A DNA stretch of 24,527 bases from positions 1-24,527 of the forward strand of contig CAZWVH010000044.1 in the NCBI GenBank assembly GCA_964636945.1. Reading direction: 5' to 3'. A model generated the notes under the pieces. The model did no database searches. It was not told where the DNA came from and saw only the letters and a program-made list of their open reading frames with translations. How positions within the stretch are numbered: position 1 is the stretch's first letter; each line of letters opens with the position of its first letter. The translations under genes and the position numbers were made by a program. This document shows, piece by piece, positions 15,340 through 23,872 of this stretch. The stretch is from CAZADA01 sp964636945 (lineage in GTDB: Bacteria > Pseudomonadota > Alphaproteobacteria > Caulobacterales > Maricaulaceae).

Positions 15340-15792
15340 CTAGCGTCTTGAGAGCGCCAAATTCAGCACTGCCACTGCAATCATAACGCAGGCCACGATG
15401 AACAGGACCGGCGAATGTTCCGAGGCGGGAGGAAAATCGGCAAGCGTCCAGGGCGCCTCAGCCCCTTCTGCAAATCCGGCCGGTGTGTTGATCCCCAAAT
15501 AGGGAGACATGTGAAACACAATGGCGCCGCCAATCACTCCGACCCCAAAGAACGCGCCGAGCGCGCGCGTGGCGGGAATGATCACCATCACGCCGGCCAC
15601 AATCTCTGCAATCCCCGTCACATAATGAAGAATGGGATAAAAAATCCCCTGCCCTGACAGGGGCAGCTCCGCTGCGGCGGCGCTAGCCTCGATATACTGA
15701 AAAATATGCGCCTGACCGAGCAGCTTCAACGCGCCAAATAAAATCAAAAACCCGCCTAAGACGAGCGCCAAAATCCACCGTGCAATCGACAT
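15340..15792 (-). CDS. DoxX-like four-helix membrane protein
   Basis: The ATG at 15792 is preceded by GGAGGGG at the right distance, giving 150 residues; the longer frame upstream of it is not supported. Four hydrophobic helices are visible (about 5-22, 52-74, 78-95 and 127-146). The pattern of GGFLILFGALKLLG, then YVTGIAEIVAGVMVIIPATRALGAFFGVGVIGGAIVFH, resembles the DoxX family, members of which are linked to redox or detoxification roles, usually without known biochemistry. It lies 127 bases upstream of mnhE on the same strand and could share its transcript. Confidence 0.72.
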   Translation of the reverse strand: MSIARWILALVLGGFLILFGALKLLGQAHIFQYIEASAAAAELPLSGQGIFYPILHYVTGIAEIVAGVMVIIPATRALGAFFGVGVIGGAIVFHMSPYLGINTPAGFAEGAEAPWTLADFPPASEHSPVLFIVACVMIAVAVLNLALSRR

Positions 15793-15882
15793 TTTCCCCT
15801 CCGTTAGCTGTCGCAACCCAATCGCGCTGGTTGAATTTCCATGCCAGAAACGTTGTGCAAAGGCCAATCAATACCGCTCACA

Positions 15883-15892
15883 CTTACGTAAG
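15883..15892. repeat. 10-base palindrome in the doxX/MFS divergent region
   Basis: CTTACGTAAG is a perfect palindrome, about 90 bases before the doxX-like start and about 145 before the MFS start. The position between divergent genes suits an operator. No regulator gene lies next to it, so the protein is unknown. Confidence 0.35.
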
Positions 15893-15902
15893 CAATTGTC
15901 AC

Positions 15903-15981
15903 CACGGCGCCGGGACGTGATCGGCGGCCTCGCCGCATTGACGACGCAGGCGCAGCGAGCGAAGACGAACGCGGCGCCGTG
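15903..15981. repeat. Inverted repeat with 10-base arms upstream of the MFS gene
   Basis: CACGGCGCCG at 15903-15912 is exactly complementary to CGGCGCCGTG at 15972-15981, 59 bases apart. Inside lies a shorter GGCG/CGCC stem. Transcribed towards the MFS gene, it could fold into a long stem 56 bases before the start codon. High GC content makes a chance repeat more likely than usual. Confidence 0.35.
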
Positions 15982-16037
15982 TCCTTCGCGCCCCATCCTT
16001 CTTCTGGATCAGACCAGACCGATTTAGGCGCCCCACC

Positions 16038-17324
16038 ATGTCCACGCCCCAGCCACGCCTCACCCGATCCCGTCCGTTTGCCGCCTATTTGGGTACGCAG
16101 GCGAGTTGGTTTTTCGCATTCGGCCTGCAAAGCGTGCTCGTCCCATTCAGCGCAAAACGGATTCTGGACGCCTCTGATGTGCAGTTTGGTCTTGTGCAGG
16201 CCTCTCTCATGGCGCCCTTGGGATTCCTGATCTTGTTTGGCGGCGTGATTGCCGAACGCAAGGATCGCCGCCAATTGCTCACCGGGTTGCACCTCTTGGC
16301 GCTGGCGCCGCCCATAGCCTTATCTTTACTTGCTGCGACGGGAGCTTGGACCCTGTCATGGATGATTGTTTACGGGCTGCTGATGGGCTCGATTGGCGCA
16401 ATCATGATGCCCACGCGTGACGCCGCGCTGAACGCGGCCGCAGACGCCTCGGCCGGGCGACTCACCATACAGCGGGCTGTGGTGTTGGCGAGTTTAATCC
16501 AATTTGTGAGCCAAATTGCGGGCATGGGTGCGGCCAGTATCGCCGCGCGCGTGGTGGCGGTTATGGCGCCGCCGGAGGAAATGGATTTGTGGGTGCGCGG
16601 GCTCACTGCCGCCCTGATCCTCATTCAAGGGGCGGTTTTGGGATTGGGCGCGATTGCCGCTTTGGCCCTGCCGCCATTGCCGCCAGCGCCCCGAAAGGGG
16701 CCGCCCCAAGTCATGCGCCAGCTCGCCGAAGGTCTCACCATCGTATGGCGTTCACCGGAAATCCGCTCCATGGCGTTCTTCATGGTGGGCGTCGGCGTAT
16801 TTGTCATCGGTATGAGCTTTTTTGTGCTGCTGCCATTGTTGGTGCTTGATGAGTTTCCCGGCGGATTGGACGCGTTGGGTTTCGCATTGATTGTGTTCTG
16901 GCTAGGCGCGGCGTCCGCCACCGCCGCTCTATCTCGATTTCATGTTGACCGGCCCGGAATTCCTTTGGTCAGCGCTCTGGTGCTCGGGGCCGTTTCGCTC
17001 GGCGCGTTCGCGTTCGATCCGCCATTTGCCGTTGTGGTGGCGCTGGTGTTTTTCTGGGGCGTTTCCGGCGGGCTTGGCATCGCCATGAGCCGGTCGATCG
17101 TGCAAGAAGCCGCGCCTCCCCAAGCGCTCGCACGCGTACTGTCGGTCTATCAGCTCGGATTTGTCGCCGGGGCTCCCATTGGCATGGTGGCCATGGGGTA
17201 TATTGTTCAGCACTTCGATCCGCGTGTCGGCGCCTTCGTGGCTATGGGCGGCGTCCTGGTCATGTGTGCATGGATCGGAGTGTTCACACCAGTCTTGCGA
17301 GTGCGCGCGCACACACACGACTGA
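16038..17324 (+). CDS. Major facilitator superfamily transporter, probably an exporter
   Basis: The 428-residue protein has about 12 membrane helices. The loop between helices 2 and 3 has the MFS motif A in the form GGVIAERKDRRQLL (68-81). The overall pattern (SIGAIMMPTRDAALNA in helix 4-5, a central loop with PPLPPAPRKGPPQVMRQLAEGL, and VFFWGVSGGLGIAMSRSIVQE near helix 10) resembles the EntS/MFS_3 group of efflux proteins. The substrate cannot be read from the sequence. The upstream ribosome binding site is weak. A 78-base gap separates it from oligopeptidase B on the same strand. Confidence 0.88.
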   Translation: MSTPQPRLTRSRPFAAYLGTQASWFFAFGLQSVLVPFSAKRILDASDVQFGLVQASLMAPLGFLILFGGVIAERKDRRQLLTGLHLLALAPPIALSLLAATGAWTLSWMIVYGLLMGSIGAIMMPTRDAALNAAADASAGRLTIQRAVVLASLIQFVSQIAGMGAASIAARVVAVMAPPEEMDLWVRGLTAALILIQGAVLGLGAIAALALPPLPPAPRKGPPQVMRQLAEGLTIVWRSPEIRSMAFFMVGVGVFVIGMSFFVLLPLLVLDEFPGGLDALGFALIVFWLGAASATAALSRFHVDRPGIPLVSALVLGAVSLGAFAFDPPFAVVVALVFFWGVSGGLGIAMSRSIVQEAAPPQALARVLSVYQLGFVAGAPIGMVAMGYIVQHFDPRVGAFVAMGGVLVMCAWIGVFTPVLRVRAHTHD

Positions 17325-17402
17325 TTTTGCGCAGATTGCCGGGCTCGCCAATGCGCCTTAGCAAATCCATCATCAGAGCCACAAAAGAATGTGGGAGGCC
17401 CC

Positions 17403-19541
17403 ATGACCGACATTGCCGACGGCCGCGACGCGCTTCAGCCACCAGAAGCCAAGCGTGATCCGCACCGCATCTGCGCCCATGGACGCGTGAGGGTCGACGA
17501 TTACGCATGGCTGAAAGCCGAAAATTGGCGCGAGGTGATGCGAGATCCTTCAACCCTTCCCAACGAAATTCGCAGCCATCTCGAGGCGGAAAACGCCTTC
17601 GCGAAAGCCTGGATGGCCGACACCCAAGCACTGCAAGATGTGGTGTTCGAGGAAATGCGCGGACGCATGAAAGAAGACGATGAAGGCGTGCCCACACCCG
17701 ATGGTCCCTATGCCTACTATTCGCGCACACGAAAGTGGGACGAAACTGCGGGCCTGGGGCAGTACGCCCTGGCTGTCCGCAAAAAGTGGGACAATGACGC
17801 CCGGCGCGTCACCGGAGATGAAGAAGTTTTGTTCGATGGCGATCACGAGGCCAAAGGGGCTTCGTATTTCGACGTGGGCGGATTTTCCCATAGCCCCGAC
17901 CACACATTGCTGGCCTACGCCATCGACCGCACCGGAGCTGAACAATACCAAATCCGGTTTCGTGAAATCGCCACAGGTCAAGATCTTGGCGAAACCATCG
18001 ACAACACAGCCGGTGACTTTGTTTGGGCGAATGACTCACGCACGGTGTTTTGGGTGGAACGCGACGAGAATAATCGGCCCGCCCGCGTCTATCGCACCGT
18101 GATGGGCGGTGAGACGGAGCTGGTTTACGATGAGCCCGACCCAGGGTTCTTCGTGGGTGTCGGCAAGACCGAAACCGACGACTTCGTCGTGATCGCCGCC
18201 AGTAATCACACCACATCGGAGTTTTACCTCATCGACGCCAATGCGCCCGTGTCCCCACCCCGTCTCGTGGCCGCGCGCGATCCGGGGGTCGAGTACTCCA
18301 TCCATCAGCAGGGCGATCAGCTGATCATCACCACCAATGCCGATGGCGCCGTCGACTTCAAAGTCATCACAGCGCCCGTGAGTGCGCCTGAACGCGAAAA
18401 CTGGGTTGAACTCATCCCTCACCGACCGGGCGTGTTGGTCTTGGGCGTGCGCCCGTTCGCCAATCACCTTGTGCGGCTGGAACGGGAAAATGCTCTCGAT
18501 CGCATTGTCATTCGACGCATGTCCGACGGAGCGGAACACACCATCAGCCTGGACGAAGAAGCTTATGCCTTGGGTCTAGCCGGCCAGTTTGAGTACCACA
18601 CCACCGAGCTTCGGTTTGGTTATTCCTCGCCCACGACCCCGGGCCAAGTCTTCAGCTATGACATGGAAACGCGCGAGCGCCGACTGCTGAAGACCATGGA
18701 AATTCCCTCCGGCCACAACCCAAAGGACTATGTCGCACGGCGGATAACCGCCAAAGGCCATGACGGCGTGGACATCCCGGTCACCATTCTGCACCACGCA
18801 AAAACGCCCATTGATGGCTCGGCGCCGGTCTTGCTTTTGGGTTATGGCAGTTATGGCATCACCATTCCTGCCGGATTTGGAACCGGACGGCTGTCGCTGG
18901 TTGATCGCGGAGTAATCTTTGCGATTGCCCATGTCCGCGGCGGGATGGCCAAGGGCTATCAATGGTATCTCGACGGCAAGTTAGACAAGAAAGTGAATAC
19001 GTTTAAGGACTTTATATCTGCCGGCGAAGCCCTGGTGGATCACGGCTTCACTGCGCCCGGGCGCATTTACGCCATGGGCGGTTCTGCTGGCGGCCTCCTG
19101 GTGGGCGCAGCACTGAACATGGCGCCCGAATTGTTTGGCGGCGCTGTGGCCATGGTGCCATTTGTGGATGTGCTCAGCACAATGAGCGATCCTGAACTGC
19201 CGCTGACCCCGCCTGAATGGCCCGAATGGGGCAATCCCATTGAGAACGAAGCCGATTACGACACGATTGCAGACTACTCGCCCTACGACAATGTGGACGC
19301 CAAGCCCTACCCTGCGGTTCTGATCACCGCGGGACTGACCGACCCGCGCGTTTCGTACTGGGAGCCGGCCAAATGGGCGGCCCGATTGCGCCAGTCCACC
19401 ACCAGCGACGCGCCCATTATTTTGAAGGTCAACATGGATGCCGGCCATGGTGGCGCGACCGGGCGCTTCGACGCGCTCAAGGAGACCGTGATCGAATATG
19501 CGTTTGTTCTTAAGCTGGCCAATGCAGTGGAAAAACTGTGA
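17403..19541 (+). CDS. Oligopeptidase B-like serine peptidase (family S9A)
   Basis: The product of 712 residues cleaves short peptides, in this family usually after basic residues, in the cytoplasm. I start at the ATG at 17403 because GGAGG ends five bases before it; an upstream GTG at 17391 would place that motif inside the gene. The N-terminal region (WLKAENWREVMRDPS) and a seven-bladed propeller come first, then the alpha/beta hydrolase domain. The triad is Ser561 in GGSAGGLL, Asp647 in LTDPRVSYWEP and His682 in DAGHGG. Their spacing (86 and 35 residues) closely matches E. coli OpB. The nucleophile elbow has GGSAGG rather than GRSAGG. There is no signal peptide. Confidence 0.93.
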   Translation: MTDIADGRDALQPPEAKRDPHRICAHGRVRVDDYAWLKAENWREVMRDPSTLPNEIRSHLEAENAFAKAWMADTQALQDVVFEEMRGRMKEDDEGVPTPDGPYAYYSRTRKWDETAGLGQYALAVRKKWDNDARRVTGDEEVLFDGDHEAKGASYFDVGGFSHSPDHTLLAYAIDRTGAEQYQIRFREIATGQDLGETIDNTAGDFVWANDSRTVFWVERDENNRPARVYRTVMGGETELVYDEPDPGFFVGVGKTETDDFVVIAASNHTTSEFYLIDANAPVSPPRLVAARDPGVEYSIHQQGDQLIITTNADGAVDFKVITAPVSAPERENWVELIPHRPGVLVLGVRPFANHLVRLERENALDRIVIRRMSDGAEHTISLDEEAYALGLAGQFEYHTTELRFGYSSPTTPGQVFSYDMETRERRLLKTMEIPSGHNPKDYVARRITAKGHDGVDIPVTILHHAKTPIDGSAPVLLLGYGSYGITIPAGFGTGRLSLVDRGVIFAIAHVRGGMAKGYQWYLDGKLDKKVNTFKDFISAGEALVDHGFTAPGRIYAMGGSAGGLLVGAALNMAPELFGGAVAMVPFVDVLSTMSDPELPLTPPEWPEWGNPIENEADYDTIADYSPYDNVDAKPYPAVLITAGLTDPRVSYWEPAKWAARLRQSTTSDAPIILKVNMDAGHGGATGRFDALKETVIEYAFVLKLANAVEKL

Positions 19542-19592
19542 GTGAAACGCGGGCTGACGAATAGGTCGCGCATTTGTGAGCCGCCAACGCCC

Positions 19593-19607
19593 CAGTTTCG
19601 CAAACTG
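19593..19607 (+). terminator. Weak hairpin after oligopeptidase B
   Basis: CAGTTT, loop CGC and AAACTG form a 6-pair stem about 50 bases after the oligopeptidase B stop. It is AT-rich and lacks a clear T-run, so terminator activity is uncertain. Confidence 0.2.
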
Positions 19608-19703
19608 TTCATTAATCCGACCTTGTTTTCATAAGGCCGAGGGCTGAAATGATCGATCTGGCGGCGGTAATAAGCGCTGCCGTCGGACTGCAGGGGCAAT
19701 GCA

Positions 19704-20582
19704 ATGGGTATCCAGGCACGCAATCTGGTCTTTCTTGGAATTTTAATCGCGTGCGCGGCTTGCGCCTCGCGTAATATCGGTCCAACGCCCACACCTGATC
19801 CGTTATCACCAGACGATATGTACGATCTGGTCGCCGATCCGCTGGAGCCGATCAATCGGCCGATCTACGCGTTCAACGATACGTTGGACCGGTTCATCTT
19901 AACCCCCGCCGTGAAGACCTACCGATTTATTGTGCCCGCGTTCGGACGTGACCGAATTCGAGATTTCATCGACAATGTGAAAACACCCATTTGGTTTGCC
20001 AATGAAACGCTTCAGGGCGATTGGAACGGCGCGCAAACACAGCTCAGTCGCTTCGCCTTAAACACCACGGTGGGCGTATTGGGCTTTTATGACTTTGCGG
20101 AAAATAATGTGGGCCTGAATAAAGTGGACGAAGACTTCGGCCAAACCTTGGGTGTGTGGGGCGTGCCCGAAGGCCCGTATTTGGTCTTGCCAGTGCTTGG
20201 ACCATCAACCGCCAGAGACGCCATTGGGCGCGTGGGTGATTTTTACCTCGATCCTCTGACCTACGCCAATGGCGAAGACGTATTAGAATTTCGCGTGAGC
20301 CATGCCATCGCGGATAACGTGGACATTCGAGAGCGTCTCCAAGGGGCCCTGGACATCACTCGCGACAGCGTTGATCCATACATTCAGGCTCGCACCATTT
20401 ATATTCAAGCCAGACGGGCCCGCACCTTTGAGTTCGAGGATGAAAACAGGTTCGAATCTTTGCCAGACTTCGACGACGATTTCGAAGAAGATTTTGACGA
20501 TGACGTGGACGATGAGTTGGGCGATCTCAATGGACGCGATGATCAACGCGCGCCAAACAGTGACGAGACGGGCGACAACTGA
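19704..20582 (+). CDS. mlaA: MlaA/VacJ-family outer-membrane lipoprotein
   Basis: MlaA extracts phospholipids from the outer leaflet of the outer membrane and hands them to the MlaC-MlaFEDB route. The 292-residue protein has a lipoprotein signal: LIAC (14-17) or the second Cys at 20 would be the acylated residue. The family core follows: DPLEPINRPIYAFNDTLDRF, then VKTPIWFANETLQGDW, LSRFALNTTVGVLGFYDFA, DFGQTLGVWGVPEGPYLVLP and GRVGDFYLDPLTY. The ATG has AGGGG about eight bases upstream. The last 51 residues are unusual, a low-complexity acidic tail with FDDDFEEDFDDDVDDEL. No mlaBCDEF genes are in the window. Confidence 0.94.
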   Translation: MGIQARNLVFLGILIACAACASRNIGPTPTPDPLSPDDMYDLVADPLEPINRPIYAFNDTLDRFILTPAVKTYRFIVPAFGRDRIRDFIDNVKTPIWFANETLQGDWNGAQTQLSRFALNTTVGVLGFYDFAENNVGLNKVDEDFGQTLGVWGVPEGPYLVLPVLGPSTARDAIGRVGDFYLDPLTYANGEDVLEFRVSHAIADNVDIRERLQGALDITRDSVDPYIQARTIYIQARRARTFEFEDENRFESLPDFDDDFEEDFDDDVDDELGDLNGRDDQRAPNSDETGDN

Positions 20583-20682
20583 TCCCTCATCCATTCTCTT
20601 GTGAACGCTCAGCTCACTCTTTCCGTGGTCACGACGAAGCAGTTCCCAGGTCGCAGCGAAGCCAAACCATCAGTGAAAACGC

Positions 20683-21747
20683 TTATGCCGCACCCAGCGC
20701 CGGGGCAGGTTCACACAATCGGCTGCGCGCCGTTTCGTCGGCAATTTCGTGGGTCGGCCGGCCTTGTGCGAGCGCGGTATCGAGTACGACCTCTAAATTG
20801 CCGATCAAGGCGTCCAGCTTGTCGTCCACCCATTGCGGGTCGTAACGCCCTGACAATTCGCCGGCCACATTAATGATCCCGCCGCCATTGATCACATAAT
20901 CAGGCGCATAAAGAACGCCTTTGTCCATCAGCAGCTGACCAACCGCAGGATCGGCCAGCTGATTATTGGCGCCGCCAGCCACCACCTTCGCCTTCAATCG
21001 CCGCACTGTGTCGGCCGTGAGAATACCGCCCAATGCGCACGGAGAAAAAATGTCGACATCCGCGTCGTAAATGTCGTCTGGCGCCACAACTTCAGCGTGA
21101 TAACGGCGCGCGACTTCAGTCACGGCGTCGGCATTGACATCGCAGACCACGAGTTCGGCGCCAGCATTATGGAGATGATCACACAGATACGCGCCCACAT
21201 GGCCCACACCCTGAACCGCCACGCGGCGCCCGCGCAAATCGCGAGACCCAAACTGACGCTCCGCACAGGCCAAGAGTCCTTTGAAGACACCGCGCGCGGT
21301 GACGGGAGACGGATCACCCGACGCCGCGTCTCCGTCCGGAAGGCCAGCCACATAACGTGTATGCCGAGCAATAATGGTCATGTCGCGGGGAGTGACACCC
21401 ACATCTTCGGCGGTGATGTAAATACCGCCCAATGAATCAATGGCGCGACCATAGGCGTCAAAGAGCGCTTCGCGGTCAAAATCGCCCTCCGGCTTAATGA
21501 TCACCGCTTTGCCACCGCCCAATGGCAAATCAGCCATGGCGTTCTTAAAGCTCATGCCCTGTGACAGCTTGAGCACATCACTGAGTGCAGCTTGAAGACT
21601 GTCATAACGCCACAGCCTCGTTCCGCCGCACCCTGGCCCTCGGACCGTGGAGTGGATTGCGACATAACCAAACAGCTTTGCTGCAGGGTCAGATATTTCG
21701 TAAACCGCCTCGTAAGAGGGGACGTTGTCGAGCTTTTGAACCTTCAT
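20683..21747 (-). CDS. Leucine/valine/phenylalanine dehydrogenase-type amino acid dehydrogenase
   Basis: The enzyme family reversibly deaminates branched-chain or aromatic amino acids to 2-oxo acids using NAD. I start at the ATG at 21747, which has AGGGG about eight bases upstream; a GTG two codons earlier is too close to that motif. With this numbering, GMSFKNAMADLPLGGGKAVI places the substrate-binding Lys68 and catalytic Lys80 at the numbers used for Bacillus leucine dehydrogenase. The Rossmann motif GVGHVG and the segment APDYVINGGGIINVAGE are also clear. The protein has 354 residues, the usual length. Which amino acid it prefers is not readable. It shares its strand with the glycosylase gene upstream and converges on mlaA. 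Confidence 0.92.
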   Translation of the reverse strand: MKVQKLDNVPSYEAVYEISDPAAKLFGYVAIHSTVRGPGCGGTRLWRYDSLQAALSDVLKLSQGMSFKNAMADLPLGGGKAVIIKPEGDFDREALFDAYGRAIDSLGGIYITAEDVGVTPRDMTIIARHTRYVAGLPDGDAASGDPSPVTARGVFKGLLACAERQFGSRDLRGRRVAVQGVGHVGAYLCDHLHNAGAELVVCDVNADAVTEVARRYHAEVVAPDDIYDADVDIFSPCALGGILTADTVRRLKAKVVAGGANNQLADPAVGQLLMDKGVLYAPDYVINGGGIINVAGELSGRYDPQWVDDKLDALIGNLEVVLDTALAQGRPTHEIADETARSRLCEPAPALGAA

Positions 21748-21921
21748 GGGCACGACCCCTGCACCAATCCTGACATTGCCGCAATATGCGACCGCGAAGA
21801 GAAATACACTTTTTCATTCGCAGCCGCAGCATTCTCCACGGCGCTAACGCCAAGAATATGTGAGTCCATCAAATCAGCGAAGTCTTGCGCCCCACATTGC
21901 CGCGCAACATCGCCAACTGTG

Positions 21922-22512
21922 TTATTTCTGCAATATGGTGGAAACCCGCGCTTGCAAGGCTGGCAATACCTCTTCGGCGAACCAGGGATTGCGCTTAATC
22001 CATGAATTGTTGCGCCATGAGGGATGCGGCAATGGGATATGGCGAGGTGCGTAATCACGCCACGCGCGCACGGTCTCGGTCAGGCTGGGTTTGCAGCGTC
22101 CGCCCAATTGGGCCTTCTGGCCGCTGACGCCGGCGAGCACAATCAGCTCAATGTGAGATAATGCTCCAAACACGCGCTCGTGCCAGAGCGGCGCGCACTC
22201 CTTCCGTGGCGGGCGGTCGGCCCCCTTGGGGGTGAGTCCTGGAAAGCAAAATCCCGCCGGCACTATGGCAAAACACGAAGGGTTATAGAACAGGTCGTCA
22301 TCCACCCCAAGCCATTGCCGCAACCGCACGCCGGAAGGGTCGGTGAAGGGCCGCCCGGAGTCGTGCGCACGTATACCGGGCGCTTGGCCGACAATGGCAA
22401 TGCGTGCTTTGGGGTCGATTTGAAAGACCGGCCGCGGTTCGTTGGGCAGGTGTTCAGCACACACCCGGCACGCGCGGATTTCCCTCACCAATTGATCAAA
22501 ATTAGAGGTCAC
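21922..22512 (-). CDS. Uracil-DNA glycosylase superfamily protein with probable 4Fe-4S cluster
   Basis: Members remove uracil or related damaged bases from DNA. The 196-residue product has the first active-site motif as GQAPGIRAHDSGRPF at 42-56 and the second as HPSWRN at 163-168. Cysteines C15 and C18 (in CRVC), C89 and C106 are spaced like the iron-sulfur ligands of family 4 enzymes, with C80 as an alternative ligand. Motif 1 differs from the GEAPG form of classical family 4, so I give the superfamily only. The start is a GTG (22512) without a strong ribosome binding site. It lies 69 bases downstream of the DUF3253 gene. Confidence 0.87.
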   Translation of the reverse strand: MTSNFDQLVREIRACRVCAEHLPNEPRPVFQIDPKARIAIVGQAPGIRAHDSGRPFTDPSGVRLRQWLGVDDDLFYNPSCFAIVPAGFCFPGLTPKGADRPPRKECAPLWHERVFGALSHIELIVLAGVSGQKAQLGGRCKPSLTETVRAWRDYAPRHIPLPHPSWRNNSWIKRNPWFAEEVLPALQARVSTILQK

Positions 22513-22581
22513 GACGCATCCGATGCGCTGCCAGCCGACCTAAGCTCGGATGACGAAATGTATTGGGCGACGTGGCCGCGC

Positions 22582-22830
22582 TCATTCCGGCAGCCTCAAT
22601 CGATAGACGCCTTTGAACTGATCTGGGTCCACAGCTTTACCCTTTCGGGTGATCTGAATTTCCCCACGCTTGGCGAGCGCCACGGCCCTGACCCTCACCG
22701 TTTTCATCAGGCTCCGCCACCGGTCAGGCTCCAAGTCCCGCGCCACTTCGGACGGGCAAATGGTTTTGCCCGCGCCACGCGCTTGGACGAGGCGCCGTAA
22801 AGTCTGGTCAATGCGCTCAATATCGATCAT
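22582..22830 (-). CDS. DUF3253 protein
   Basis: The 82-residue product matches DUF3253 as I recognise it: RGAGKTICPSEVARDLEPD, WRSLMKTVRVRAVALAKRG, then EIQITRKGKAVDPDQFKG and a C-terminal YRLRLPE. The fold is probably a winged helix. The biochemical role is unknown. The gene is on the same strand as, and 69 bases before, the glycosylase gene, and is divergent from the acyltransferase gene with only about 50 bases between the chosen starts. Confidence 0.88.
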   Translation of the reverse strand: MIDIERIDQTLRRLVQARGAGKTICPSEVARDLEPDRWRSLMKTVRVRAVALAKRGEIQITRKGKAVDPDQFKGVYRLRLPE

Positions 22831-22883
22831 GACATCGACCTTATCCCGTCATGTCATTGTATCAATGTGTGAAGTCCCAATCG

Positions 22884-23600
22884 ATGCGCCGCGACCACCG
22901 TCCCGCTTGGCTGAGATCCGCTTTTTTGCGTTACGAGGCGTGGTGGACCCGCCGATATCTCGCACCGCAATTTGATGGCATCGGTCCTCACCCGCAAATC
23001 GTGCGACCGTGGTGCGTTGAAGTCTTTGGAGCGGGCATCACGGCCGGTGCGCACCTGCACGCCCTCGCCTCAGCCGACATGCGCATCCGCCTCACCACCT
23101 GGCCAGCCCCAAACGTCGAGGCAAGAATTTCATTGGGCGATGCAGTCTTGCTCACCGGTGGAGTGCGCATCATGGCGGCCAAGAGCGTTTCGGTGGGCGA
23201 TGGAACCATGTTTGCCGCCAATTCCGTTGTGACCGATTGTGATTGGCACGGGCTCTACGATCGCGTTTCTGCAGGCCGCGATGCGCGTCCGGTCACAATC
23301 GGACAAAATGTATGGATTGGTGACGGCGCATTTGTGGGAAAAGGCGTCACGATCGGTGATCACGCCGTAGTCGGCGCACGTTCGGTTGTGGTGCGCGACG
23401 TGCCGGAACGCACCGTTGTGGCTGGAAATCCTGCATACGTGATCAAAACTCTCGATGACGACGACTTTCGTACCCGCATGGACTTCTTCGCCACACCAGG
23501 ACTTGGCGCGTTTTTCGATAAGGCTTGGCGTGAAAAGTACGGCAACTCCACCTTCGTGAACTGGTTGCGCGTTAAGATAAATCCAAGTCGCCAGGATTAA
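22884..23600 (+). CDS. Left-handed beta-helix (hexapeptide) acyltransferase
   Basis: Hexapeptide-repeat enzymes transfer acetyl or other acyl groups, often to sugars of surface polysaccharides. Repeats with the [LIV]GxxxxV periodicity run through IGQNVWIGDGAFVGKGVTI and GDHAVVGARSVVVRDVPE, ending in the typical VVAGNPAYVIK. The segment DCDWHGLYDR holds the likely catalytic His. From the ATG at 22884 the protein has 238 residues; an ATG 11 codons earlier (22851) is possible and neither has a good ribosome binding site. The acceptor substrate is unknown and no other polysaccharide genes are nearby. Confidence 0.88.
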   Translation: MRRDHRPAWLRSAFLRYEAWWTRRYLAPQFDGIGPHPQIVRPWCVEVFGAGITAGAHLHALASADMRIRLTTWPAPNVEARISLGDAVLLTGGVRIMAAKSVSVGDGTMFAANSVVTDCDWHGLYDRVSAGRDARPVTIGQNVWIGDGAFVGKGVTIGDHAVVGARSVVVRDVPERTVVAGNPAYVIKTLDDDDFRTRMDFFATPGLGAFFDKAWREKYGNSTFVNWLRVKINPSRQD

Positions 23601-23872
23601 TCCCGGCTCGGTTCTTTATATTGAACAGATGACCAAGACGCGGCCGTGATGATTGTCAGCGCTCAAATGGCCCGCGCTCAACAACGGGCTAGACCAAATC
23701 GAGCGCGTGAACCATCGGAGTAACCCGGAGGGAGTTCACCGCGACTTGCACGCATCCTGGCGAGTCACAGTAAGTCTCGGTTTCAATCAGGCGATCGTCA
23801 CACTGTAGCCGCTTGGTCGGTCCTACATGACGGGTCGTCGAAGCCGATTCGATTGAGCAAGAGAGTGAAGCC

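Noticed and set aside
23601..23872. Hidden tRNA or small RNA before the last membrane protein
   Set aside because: I could not find a cloverleaf, an acceptor-stem pair or a terminator-like hairpin in this interval.
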